Source: CBDCWQ01 sp965223435
GTDB lineage: Bacteria; Myxococcota; Kuafuiibacteriia; Kuafuiibacteriales; Kuafuiibacteriaceae
NCBI GenBank assembly: GCA_965223435.1
Contig: CBDCWQ010000013.1
Coordinates: forward strand, 1 to 64,000
Direction: 5' to 3'
DNA: 64,000 nucleotides
The translations under genes and the position numbers were made by a program. A model generated the notes under the pieces. That model searched no databases, was not told the DNA's origin, and saw nothing but the letters and a program-made list of their open reading frames with translations. Below are positions 18,901 through 22,930 of this stretch, in pieces (the first letter of the stretch is position 1; every line of letters starts with the position of its first letter).

Positions 18901-19444
18901 TGCCGCCGCCGAGGGCCCCGTTCGCGTCGAATATGTTTTCGACACCAGCAATCACCCAGAGCACCACGCCGCAGCACTCCAAGACTACTTTGGGCGCCCC
19001 TACCTGGAGATCCGGCGCCCCAAGGGCCTTCCGATATTCCTCGACAAAAAGGGGTCACGTGCCTACCCCGTCATGCACAAACCAGAAGCGAACGCCGGGC
19101 CAGGCATTTGGGTGGCCACCGGCTTGTACCACGGAACAGAAGAGCCTTCAGACACGGACATCCTTGAGGCATCCATCAAACTCGGCAAAGCCAACATGAT
19201 GAAGGTCTATCACCCAGAGGAGAAGTTTTACTCCGTATTCCCCACCAGCCAGGCCGATGGTTCGTTTCGAGCAGCCAAGGGAAAAGTCGAAATTCTCTAC
19301 CTGCTGACCAAACACAACGCCAACAACACAAAGCGAAAGCTCGCCCTGCAATACAGTTCATACTTCGAAAACACCTTGAGAATCAGAGACCACGTGGGTC
19401 AAGAAGCCTTGTGGAACAAACAAGGTCAACGAGCCACGCCCTAG
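3998..19444 (+). CDS. Giant 5148-aa modular exported protein with glycosidase-like toroids and repeat tail
   Basis: One unbroken frame. The ATG at 3998 follows GGGGAG closely; residues 24-45 (KLWKLMMVFVGCMVYG...GWA) form a signal peptide. Domains by inspection: GWNLVAFPF-type N-terminal domain (50-215); Ig-like domains (220-300, 300-385, 440-530, 535-605); FN3-like (606-720); BNR-like propeller (735-1230, with QNGGKSW); alpha/alpha toroid of six-hairpin glycosidase type (1480-2000; VVTEHLLDTLSVLNHA, HTAIDNCSWLALSV, YHLEATMG, SSTAIIWFIDV); second helical toroid (2060-2640); BACON/Ig-like (2760-2890); carbohydrate-binding-like jelly roll (2890-3060); module X (3384-3605); four repeats with WGxTxNPPGHxVI (about 3655-4420); three FYxGTxxPSD repeats (4785-5148). 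The domains suggest an exported, glycan-binding and possibly glycan-cleaving protein. Substrate and glycoside hydrolase family are not recognisable, and the tail repeats match no family I know. Homologous to the giants on either side. Confidence 0.85.
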   Translation: MNDAQKAGATQNEPPRGRPVRVPKLWKLMMVFVGCMVYGQHGWAEEQPEHHYTLDAGWNLVAFPFAPESDVSAILKHHATEVFPATVAEPMGELGEGWDGRVDHHRPYWVHAERAITLSFKGFRKNESRVAPSTGKPGWQAFHVFQMLTNTDPKMTRVLQWVSHEQRYRTLGPEETLRPGQGYFGHLTFDGPLFAFSHETTQAVGAAHPSQNRDLTEPQLTVLRPSAKILYTADPWLRIEGHVDDTNLQGLYLNGVHVGAANRSFAHLLSLSPGVNDVEVLALDEAQNRSIITRRVVFDPNPPVFELSASTPTSDTAVELEVHIDEPHLFGLWVDNKPVTTGPSFVKRWSIESTPFGTSYFSMTAVDRAHNRAEKMVAVYRDEQGIMVLLEGLPQKEDGPTSSPRAIAHPSFRATTDQGFETPSISPLRLDLDSPEEALSYTDQSGLRISGTTHSVEPIMLTVNGLLVTTATGAFSIPIQLKPGRTEIVVRAEAQAHERRQQSRVVIYDADAPHIAILGPQEQTVYEEQVLVQGTLDEAHLESLRIRKTGSLLAGTPIEVENGRFSVSLPLDPGTNTWTLEAVDRAKNISREKLVFGYALDPVLEKPPMPPTELLGSEADKEVHLVWHPPAALADGEPLPARAPLYYRVHREEITHHGVVEATAPLAETEDHRFLETLPAYGVYRYFITAVAKNATGQELESARSQSVEVRALEPSPVLLSGEFESPAFVTSSALNARLPRSTATQDGSKTLIHLGFVARGADDQRDRIEVLRSEKNGAPGSFAPIGTKPVFEVESGWTVTSLDIASHDKKLSVAWTERSDQSPPRFRIRLRSLRGETFETTPWDEATSTRYKRDVRIALDRFGQHHMVWSEANKIYYARNHRREWDAQGHPLNVFDRRRRIPATEEVKYLVKYDPDPDCDCPDCWCEESYPMSQELNPKDGLRPYGSTIDWWEDSYVYTPALHVSDNTVSIIAHQSKNWDGSPVDNPGWVSMRTTPVFSETIVQRKQPTRLVVGWREAWKDAYEPGDEALWDTLGIRYQYRYRGTWHHEDSIQLAQRPLDDGPPSEAHPEGEKGGPKEGDRNRWHYQVVDTFAPSRPERPSYPELAEGPSGVLYTVFEKGPSTDPNRPGAGALFIAASQNGGKSWNAPKALVAQKIQLKGYMPSIAVNALGKIGVAFYQPETQGPNSGGVLLVAESEDQADTWTTQIVNTDRKSQRRHPVKRLHPSRSETQELQDPSSYAPTVPGAPQLLALEELFFSAFIREPIAPSDSDRLMSTRASSDTTTQKLSIEVEAHHAGANKPVPVRLRIVNKHDIKVHEEPSDLTLPQVAELLPGALATGVASSVAADLMQAEDSTPHSIAPLAIDAALQSSSTVPLNFSQGEAVLTVSPTTEQGFVLPARDRGKHKPSNYQKAIMANHTMIRRTTLEPGGAAPYFYKDHHPPMNSDGAYQVEYSGGPEGIDPMEAEALQDPTFKASDSDQDAKYLARFERVWAYTLGIALAQHARGQGGTTRGAEAHHTTRALARYLCAHAVVDPQDPSKLRGWHFSWNTKGDDWRDARLVTGASAWALHGIGSFITSEAFQTLPSEAEKTWFKGCYHGALNGLRDHRRAHTMKDGRVVSLMTAGWTTEGLKHAHAPHRVFGDNRHASATNPQEQWAYYSILDAIGYPNYNEPTEIQVCVEGRAQSCASQSRTSSVWRLQAIDEKTWKALKRPTMAENVVTEHLLDTLSVLNHALDHRSELGLADQESTLSQWRNEVRDAVFYSLWDEAGGREELRQALEADNARPKNARALDAEKRRWIHEATAAGRSSSVGRVVTGGTIDAKGHFQISPHTAIDNCSWLALSVNHGALKASSDSVYLDRLEQCLQYTVVRFAKNLGYDKTACHADACPPRTTYYGTHYFQNDFKDPYILPSNLQESSYHLEATMGLIGGLLQFAEAHPERASSDRFQGEALKLWAGAQAFVRDHGFPYSSQRIQDLSTRLQSSTAIIWFIDVHELFKARDGDLDQSLKNYAHDVDFDALGDHYENAWQKLQGAKTSPEAQDSASATEPRAPNEASTLALTPRAFALVVAANRAHQSEEDRATATRWLKALLESAVYQDDEVDGLIVPTIRFFENGQAESGTDAEPFHDLAAEMWVHYALAYTLAKLEDPALDDAYPLITSGMRSLVRKAFAQKGPTRGLFTRNPPGAEPEAYIEDNVAAYFALKAQGTGSWEGPFAEERNQLANHIAVRLLARCGESGQKGIQDTLLCALFAKDIGDVDLASALLDRAYLARSQEEYAEDHPWMEQILFPLVSRALASLDPRQNALAAVELARLSTSTDAPPPPLAILIASNPQGAFGVQAGPIVVHPSLKSFPGATKGRGSLLRHRIVNPFLSTLGALLASDFQVQRFDRLFIDLLRLRLVGMVSATSSSGPLEPHRWLEAIDTMSYESLVRSTVHDLSTLCQANAKHFRIERTELEAHLGIPCDLAQSTFAHLLRTREGPEAGALAQLLAYDPRDEAWAMARLAERLTSGQDDEALFLRLQTAPPLSLHASASPSEVKEGLRERLERALDTDRAPAETASEPALAAGLGPAQTDPIDAFHPASPYYYTVASVALRGSREPPTPAQSKGTQSIRRFINQVADGNLTWLATAAELEPGWLHQSLQRGALRTRDFVRLTSALGLSDATTDAHQEQLKEALQRSNDPWLSLLSSPAATALASGSDFSNLTLVQGISDPGSTTPHTLPWNAYGLHKDAANFRAPTEVEEDRTREPCDLFINLNCFFGFSTPGGAEVVVEPAVPLLLAFSDGDPTKDNHKGTFQIRNTGSWGVNYEVSVDPPEQSLIVLDRSTVNVSRGDTASVSVALSGDTARTMSPGIYKITVQFENRAQNCTLCRFRRDVFIELGGRLLFDGFRDSWPVSTSAGASSTFQPVDESNALVLVTHNEPAGSQAPKQAQEGPDTTGAPWVVSLSNLPDLSSMDGLVFWVKALQTQSAGSTVRVQLQGESNTPAWTSPPFAVTANYRPVHVPLAALTPDRPADALDPADLQSLALEFFPPQGQPSEEHGYAIDAVRTRSSRDSAGPTAGRPALEHSAIAVYDTEFTDCTEVYRFVSHASLLTEDAFLALGPDVAQNHLVGQHCGASPYIDETIMRVYAENAGQDARVFYVMLRRDGDTNEWPGDVVQGRVLVPANPFTGAGIMLVPIPAFSDTLSEYPPEGEPPPGAEAVSVLFEVWQLGLTSIAHEHIADALGDRLQSNAYPDEARAQHIRALRDDLLEASDRDFDLGRVRLAEAYTQVPDGTVTGRNTSFVFSQATRSVFPYGTLGLSLDVNIELPQSAYAPPPPTTIAHPSPAPSTDAITRVFSVQPDQSPSLLDAIQMMADIHAQDPVLALDEVRLKAPKGTVNVGKLVSQSGSKATRWVTELFKLPPEIAAASIAASTGVGFFASLEHDVALETIFVGREEPTSELWSRVGVVVPEDVLVLSKAYFVSETEIRGHAPIYVEGPFDNPRLNQIISFENDAIYYIKAKTLDLAGREFGDYSFLVPEEDDLWEIFVLNTDHRREALVDAFIQNHLLWQSAEDITQALPEYLREAWLNIVALAIRSVFTLNDAERLARAGGHLPGSGLGERGLTAKQVLEPFFYFEKKTATPPGADAPKNKPKAPLETLPASFLQTKRPSANALWAKAAEFGGPAIWGTTTNPPGHVIIALDEAPLLTAQGFQARLATASDNPNGAHNTRDAIRLAKTLKDQRTKGTGLLPILVDKEEVRLYNRDGTTASAPELTVNLHKSKRDALVQASAPERLAQLELIDLQVFVLGSPKRILSFVRDENLAEPEYRFASVKSGQAQRTATAAVGVLAPVWPQHQTSVEVANPYFATYFVDRHGAWDALTTGWSSTPPTLEQIWAWAHAYNRVVVWGETSNPPGHAVIPRAELRHVDINNFKVKLATKASHPEKSPEAQIVSTVLDYAPHLVHLPVLVDETTIRPYKRGGYLVSKKGLPVHIDYIEAKALLNKSSGTPWISIYEKGSQLFYMGSIRTIKEHVTKHPGSYQIVAITSSDSGRTAFRTLQSIRKTWPDAPLAPWLEVAHPRYPPYFVDQNGQFDPLRHGWLPEAPSRAFLIQKAKDYSGPVVYGLSHHPEGHTVVRVRDLAHIKKSHFEPKMATAASHPDEANRTRVAMTGEQIKDHTGDTWTTLPILWNETKASLFHRDGTTTNIEVEVSATPIDETALFGLSNVQQAAFQIHVPQMGLYLSGQASALAYHLDTWNIGRDAYRVYAMTSRDKLRTARIAMEHLGDLKPKDQTSFQVWHHRLKPYYVDADGEFDPVSTGWMARPPTPQTMWDMAKSFNGPAVWGRTKNPPGHSVIPLRYFDEINLDNFAFEMATASKTEEAETNSESANKVAKTIVDATPETVYPIPILLSTNDPVDFDRKGRMLQSPIRPHGVEGEVKELGPQGHTKESFRTLAATSEYPLMQVRTRSTQYFLMPAHLAEFYLNAAFLGEGYFVEYVSAPAPNGHREIRKLARYIDPTQDVVEVVFFDRTYSNHYALNADVTFEDGTTVLKVGGQPLGQSALQSKFDTVGFHMIQAQRVDDRAFYLIKRTEAPDVMARDQYTNVTVTATEYDHYLRQPYPFQKHLSPGTLLDVAILKARSKEPPSTKQPQTKSTETQDETYTIPQTERPPNEVFLSWSPRAKRELDLASQAEQENMDLVQATTATGLGGTYIYPLSAWEQARALLKVPVQDVLIAYRGQDASKLAKTFLKEHPELSYVKIRDDGVTKFWSPEGERIYPSFDSLGDATPKGEWLSDLFFQGTEPPDEGVVQERADHSDRHMVVVHLKAQNLYVTFPTRQGHLSWNQIKSKGPHHISFGVLVNRDSDETESNAAIFARNMRPHFGEKQDYIKVIGGTKIKNRPRFVDKHGTAIYPYTSRLLLGEERIQLAVGYFYGTKEPSDAEIKNVSKALDDTSMVKAFHVQKGVYSVYPAYMGMAPLAAAEGPVRVEYVFDTSNHPEHHAAALQDYFGRPYLEIRRPKGLPIFLDKKGSRAYPVMHKPEANAGPGIWVATGLYHGTEEPSDTDILEASIKLGKANMMKVYHPEEKFYSVFPTSQADGSFRAAKGKVEILYLLTKHNANNTKRKLALQYSSYFENTLRIRDHVGQEALWNKQGQRATP
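14150..14812 (+). other. Module X (junction module), copy in the 5148-aa protein
   Basis: Residues about 3384-3605 contain LPPEIAAASIAASTGVGF, LETIFVGREEP, RVGVV, SETEIR, PIYVEGPF, AIYYIKAKTLDL, NHLLWQSAE and an Arg-Ser-Val-Phe segment near the end. The same ordered motifs occur in the 1.7-kaa protein once and in the 4.5-kaa protein twice. In each protein the module stands directly before a variable tail. I do not recognise it as a known domain. Confidence 0.7.
14960..17250 (+). repeat. Four tandem protein repeats of 210-240 aa (NPPGH repeats)
   Basis: Each unit has a Trp- or Phe-rich helix, then a GPAxWGxTxNPPGHxVI core at about residues 3670, 3895, 4105 and 4325, a KLATxASxP segment, a LPILVxxxxxxxYxRxG strand, and before the next unit PYFVDxxGxFDPLxxGW. 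In the third unit the core has decayed to YGLSHHPEGHTVV. No family recognised. The DxxG-then-GW pattern is loosely like the FYxGT repeats further downstream, so both may be diverged forms of one repeat. Confidence 0.7.
18340..19441 (+). repeat. Three FYxGTxxPSD tail repeats
   Basis: Units begin at residues about 4787 (FFQGTEPPDEG), 4918 (YFYGTKEPSDAEI) and 5041 (LYHGTEEPSDTDI), 123-131 residues apart. Each is followed by MVKAFH or a similar string, YSVYP/YSVFP, and FVDKHG/FLDKKG before the next unit. The 4.5-kaa giant has three related units with the same period (minus strand 28560-29350). Confidence 0.7.
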
Positions 19445-19528
19445 TTCAAAGAATCAAAGCCTGAACTGAAACGCACACGTTCGAAGCCAGGTGCTCGGCC
19501 AAGCCGGGCCCGAGGAGCCCCGCGGAGC

Positions 19529-19589
19529 GTACACGGAAGTACGTGAGCCAGTACCGCCGGGTCCAATGCCACATAGGACCTGGACCCGG
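19529..19589. terminator. Inverted repeats between convergent genes
   Basis: Between the stop of the 5148-aa gene (19444) and the convergent metalloprotease lie two dyads. One is CGTAC/GTACG (19529-19544). The stronger is CCGGGTCC (19557-19564) pairing perfectly with GGACCCGG (19582-19589) around a 17-base loop. No T-run follows, so a bidirectional hairpin terminator is only likely from position. Confidence 0.4.
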
Positions 19590-19606
19590 ACTTGTTGCGG
19601 TCCGGT

Positions 19607-19829
19607 TTAGTGAAGTTCGCCGCTGTCGTGGCTACACCAGCCCCCGTCTCGGCTCCAGTCGGTACCATCAAAGTGCCCTACATCGTCGGCAAAATCGATC
19701 CACTTTTTGCCCGTCGCCACGTCATGACACAAAAGATCGTCTTTGGTATCTCCATTGAAGTCGCCCCACCATCAAACGGGAACCGTTGTGCTTGCACCAG
19801 TTTGCGTCGCGGCTCCAATTGGTCCCCCC
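19607..19829 (-). other. Frameshifted 3' remainder of the metalloprotease gene
   Basis: Correcting a single extra base in the C-run at 19824-19829 continues the frame as TNWSRDANWCKHNGSRLMVG. Correcting a second extra base in CCCC at 19764-19767 continues as GDFNGDTKDDLLCHDVATG, a perfect sixth repeat, down to GGWCSHDSGELH and TAA at 19607. As given, the encoded protein ends with about 43 out-of-frame residues. Either there are two homopolymer assembly errors or a real recent truncation. Confidence 0.75.
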
Positions 19830-21300
19830 AAAAATGACCGGAGGCGTTGGCGAGGTCGATCCATTTTTTGCCCGACGTCACGTGGTGACACAGAAGATCA
19901 TCGCGCGCGTCACCATTGAAGTCTCCGATAAAGAGCTGAGCGCCACTGCCCCGACACCAGTTTGCTGCTCGGCTCCAATCGGTGCCCAAAAACTGACCTG
20001 ATGCGTTGGCGAGGTCGACCCATTTTTTGCCGGTCGAGACATCGTGGCAAAGGAGGTCGTCTCGGCCGTCGCCGTTGAAATCTCCCACAAAAAGGCGACC
20101 GTTGTCGTGCCGGCACCAGTTGGATTCTCGGCTCCAGTTGGTACCCAAAAACTGACCGGAGGCATTGGCGAAGTCGATCCACTTTTTGCCGGTGGAGATG
20201 TCGTGGCACAAGATGTCGTCGCGCGCATCACCGTTGAAGTCGCCCACCAAAAGACGCCCCGTCGCGTGGTTGCACCATCCAGCGTCGCGGCTCCAGTCTG
20301 TTCCGCCAAAATGACCCGCGCCGTCTGCAAGATCGACCCACTTTTTACCGGTCTTGTTGTCGTGGCAGAGCATATCTGTTCGTCCATCGCCGTTGAAATC
20401 GCCCTTGAAGAGCTCTGCGGCATCGTGGTTGCACCACCGGGCGTCTCGACTCCAGTTCGTTCCAAAGAGGTGGCCCGAGGCGTTGGCAAGGTCTATCCAC
20501 TTCTTCCCGGTCACCACGTCGTGGCACAATAGATCGTCCTTTCCGTCACCGTTGTAATCGCCGGCCAAGGGCCGGTCCACGTACCTGGCCCCGTAGGCAA
20601 AATCGGTGCCCGTGAGGTCGATGCCACTCAATTCAGAAGCCCCCCCGCAGTAATTCATGATGGACTTCCCGTCCCACGGTCCATACGTGCTGTCACCGTT
20701 GGTCCCTTGGGGCGCCGAGGTACACGAGTCTGGGGTGTCGCTGCGATTGTGTTCGTGGGCAAAACTGAGCGCGTGCCCAAATTCGTGTAGCCCAACCGTC
20801 GTAATGCAATCCTTGCGACTCAAATTGTTGACCCGACATCTTGTCCATCGGTTCTGGGGCGCGGCGGTAAAGTCCAGCTCCACGGTCGTCCTCCAACCGC
20901 TATCTCCCAAAAAGCGCGCCACCATCGAGTCCCCGGGCACCAGCCGAATGCCACGCGCCCAAAACGAGCACCGGCCCCATCCCACAAAGTTCAAGTCTCC
21001 CGAAGAGGACCATGAACGTTGACCACGGACCGCGGCCTTGACCCATGCTTTTTCTTGATCAAAGCCTCCCTTGGTCCAACACACCCGAATGTCCCGCGGG
21101 TTCCACAGTGTGTTTTCGCGATAAAACAGATCGTCGGCCTCCTCTATGAGTGTTTCATCGCCGGGCTCCATGCCGCATGCAGACAGCATCAACCCCAAGC
21201 ACAAACCCAGGCGCACGACCGAGCGCTTGGGCCGCACCAGGCCGATATGGCGACGCCATCGGGTCGGAAACAGAGTGGTTTGGCTACGGTAGATCTCCAT
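19678..21300 (-). CDS. Astacin-like metalloprotease lipoprotein with FG-GAP repeats, 3' end frameshifted
   Basis: The N-terminus has a basic stretch, a hydrophobic run and lipobox LSAC, so it is probably an exported lipoprotein. HEFGHALSFAHEHNR is the metzincin zinc site HExxHxxxxxHE in astacin form, and the downstream SIMNYCG fits the Met-turn/Tyr region. Five repeats of about 47 residues follow, each with GDFNGDGRDDLLCHD (FG-GAP/VCBS calcium-binding blades), the strand TGKKWIDLANASG and a TNWSRDAxWC segment. After the fifth repeat the frame slips at a run of six C (19824-19829) and again at 19764-19767. Removing one C from each restores a sixth repeat and a natural stop at 19607-19609. The start is well supported: AGGAG five bases before the ATG, preceded by a sigma-54-like promoter at 21357-21372. 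It may process neighbouring giant proteins (inference only). Confidence 0.85.
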   Translation of the reverse strand: MEIYRSQTTLFPTRWRRHIGLVRPKRSVVRLGLCLGLMLSACGMEPGDETLIEEADDLFYRENTLWNPRDIRVCWTKGGFDQEKAWVKAAVRGQRSWSSSGDLNFVGWGRCSFWARGIRLVPGDSMVARFLGDSGWRTTVELDFTAAPQNRWTRCRVNNLSRKDCITTVGLHEFGHALSFAHEHNRSDTPDSCTSAPQGTNGDSTYGPWDGKSIMNYCGGASELSGIDLTGTDFAYGARYVDRPLAGDYNGDGKDDLLCHDVVTGKKWIDLANASGHLFGTNWSRDARWCNHDAAELFKGDFNGDGRTDMLCHDNKTGKKWVDLADGAGHFGGTDWSRDAGWCNHATGRLLVGDFNGDARDDILCHDISTGKKWIDFANASGQFLGTNWSRESNWCRHDNGRLFVGDFNGDGRDDLLCHDVSTGKKWVDLANASGQFLGTDWSRAANWCRGSGAQLFIGDFNGDARDDLLCHHVTSGKKWIDLANASGHFWGDQLEPRRKLVQAQRFPFDGGATSMEIPKTIFCVMTWRRAKSGSILPTM

Positions 21301-21356
21301 GAAAACTCCTTTGAGGCAACGGTCTATGGGGCCAGTTGGGCCTTAGGAGTCGATGT

Positions 21357-21372
21357 AGCATAATGTGTGCCA
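21357..21372 (-). promoter_or_regulatory. Sigma-54-type promoter of the metalloprotease gene
   Basis: The minus strand reads TGGCACACATTATGCT. It has the TGGCAC -24 element, exact GG-to-GC spacing and TGCT at -12. Only the first T of TTGC is lost. It ends 56 bases before the ATG. Confidence 0.65.
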
Positions 21373-21430
21373 TCCCGTTTTGGACACCGGGCGCTCTGAA
21401 TCTAGGACGGAATCGTCAACGAACGGCTGT

Positions 21431-21446
21431 CGCGTGACGTCACGCG
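21431..21446. promoter_or_regulatory. 16-bp perfect palindrome, possible activator site
   Basis: CGCGTGACGTCACGCG is fully self-complementary. It lies about 60 bases upstream of the -24 element of the metalloprotease promoter, where enhancer-binding proteins usually sit, and 20 bases past the stop of the 1.7-kaa gene. The lack of any loop argues against a terminator. Confidence 0.45.
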
Positions 21447-21465
21447 TATCGCAACAGAGAGAGCC

Positions 21466-22930
21466 TTACATCTTCGAAAGAAAGCGGCGCCATTCGTAGT
21501 GATACTGAAAAAGGAGCTCGGAGCGAAGGTGATACCGATAGCTCCCCGGTCTTCCCGTACGTTCGACGATTTTCGCGCGCAACAAGCGCTCGATCATCTG
21601 GCGAAAGGAGTCCCGCGATATGGGAAAGACCGTCTTGAACTCCACGTAGCTGAGGGACGTGTATTCGATGAGCAAAGACACAAAGACTCGGAAGCGCTTC
21701 ACACCGAGGACCGAAATCAAAGGTTCCCAATGTTCATTCAACCGTTCCGCAAGCTCGATCTGCTCGATAAATGATGGTGCCTCTGAAGACAAGGCGGTCT
21801 CGATATCGGCGGCGCCCGACCAAAAGTAGTCGACTTCGGTTCGGTGGAGCGCGTGTACGCGAGCCACGTCGAGAACGTAGTATGTTGTTTTTTCATCCTC
21901 GGATTCGGTTGACAGCCAACCGGACGACACCAGGTCCTCCAGAGCCCTGCTTAGGGCACTCGAATCTCCTTTGATCTCTTTGTCCATTTGGGCCCGGGTG
22001 GCCCGATCGACTTGATACAGATGAGCCACAACCCTCCGCCGAGTTTGGGTATTCCAAAGCTGACCTTGCTCCAGGATCTTGTCGATTTGCTCACCTCGCT
22101 TAGTCGAGAGCCCCACACCAGCGGTTGGGGGCTCGACCTGCGTGAGCTGTGGAACCGCAGGAGGAACATGAAGTGATTGAGCCGAGTCAGACTCTACCGC
22201 GACCTTGGGGTTTGGGAGCACGACCCTGTCTCTGGGGTTCTTGGACGTTCGCGACAGACTCGAATGGGTACGTTTGTAGAGGAAGCGATGGAGATCGAGA
22301 TGATACTGAAAGAGAACCCAATCGTTGAGGTGATAGACGGACTCGACCGGCCGTTGCTCCCGCACCACCAGGCCCACCTCGACCATGCGCTCGAGGGTCG
22401 ACCCGGAGCCCCTCGGGAACTCCAAGATCTTCGCCAACTCCCGGACACTCAAAGCCCCATACCGCTGGAGGACATACGCATGGGCCTGGACCACGGGGCT
22501 GTCAAGCACGCGGGCCAAGGGCCACCACGCCGTCTGGAGGCGCTCTTTGAGAACGTTGTGTTCAGCAACCGACGTCACCGGGTCTCCGAGCGCTTCTTCA
22601 AGCCCGGACGCTTCGCCCCAGAAACGCTGGACTTCGTTGTCGAAGATTTGATGGAGCTGAGCCACGTCGATGAGATACGAAGTGAACGGCGGCTTCCCTC
22701 GGGTAGAAACCAGCTCCGACTCCACGAGGGAAGACATCGCAGAATGGAAGCTCTGGTAGTGCACACCTTCGGGCCTGAGGTCTGTGGAGAGCAGTTCTTC
22801 GGGGTGGTACAAACGAAGCCAAGAAGCCCACATCAGCTCCCCACGCCCCCAAGGATAAGTCGAGTGACCCCTTTGGCTCATCAGACGTCGAACCAACTGC
22901 TGATCCTCCTTCGTAAGCTTCACGCCACTG
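21466..22930 (-). repeat. Duplicated winged-helix-like unit in the tail of the 1.7-kaa giant
   Basis: Unit 1 (about residues 1229-1450 from 26607) and unit 2 (about 1502-1713) align along their length: SSLVESELVSTRG with EDLVSSGWLSTES; LIDVAQLHQIFDNEVQRFWG with VLDVARVHALHRTEVDYFWS; YGALSVRELAKIL with YTSLSYVEFKTVF; WVLFQYHLDLHRFLYK with LLFQYHYEWRRFLSK. A tandem duplication is therefore clear, even though the fold assignment is by eye. Confidence 0.7.
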
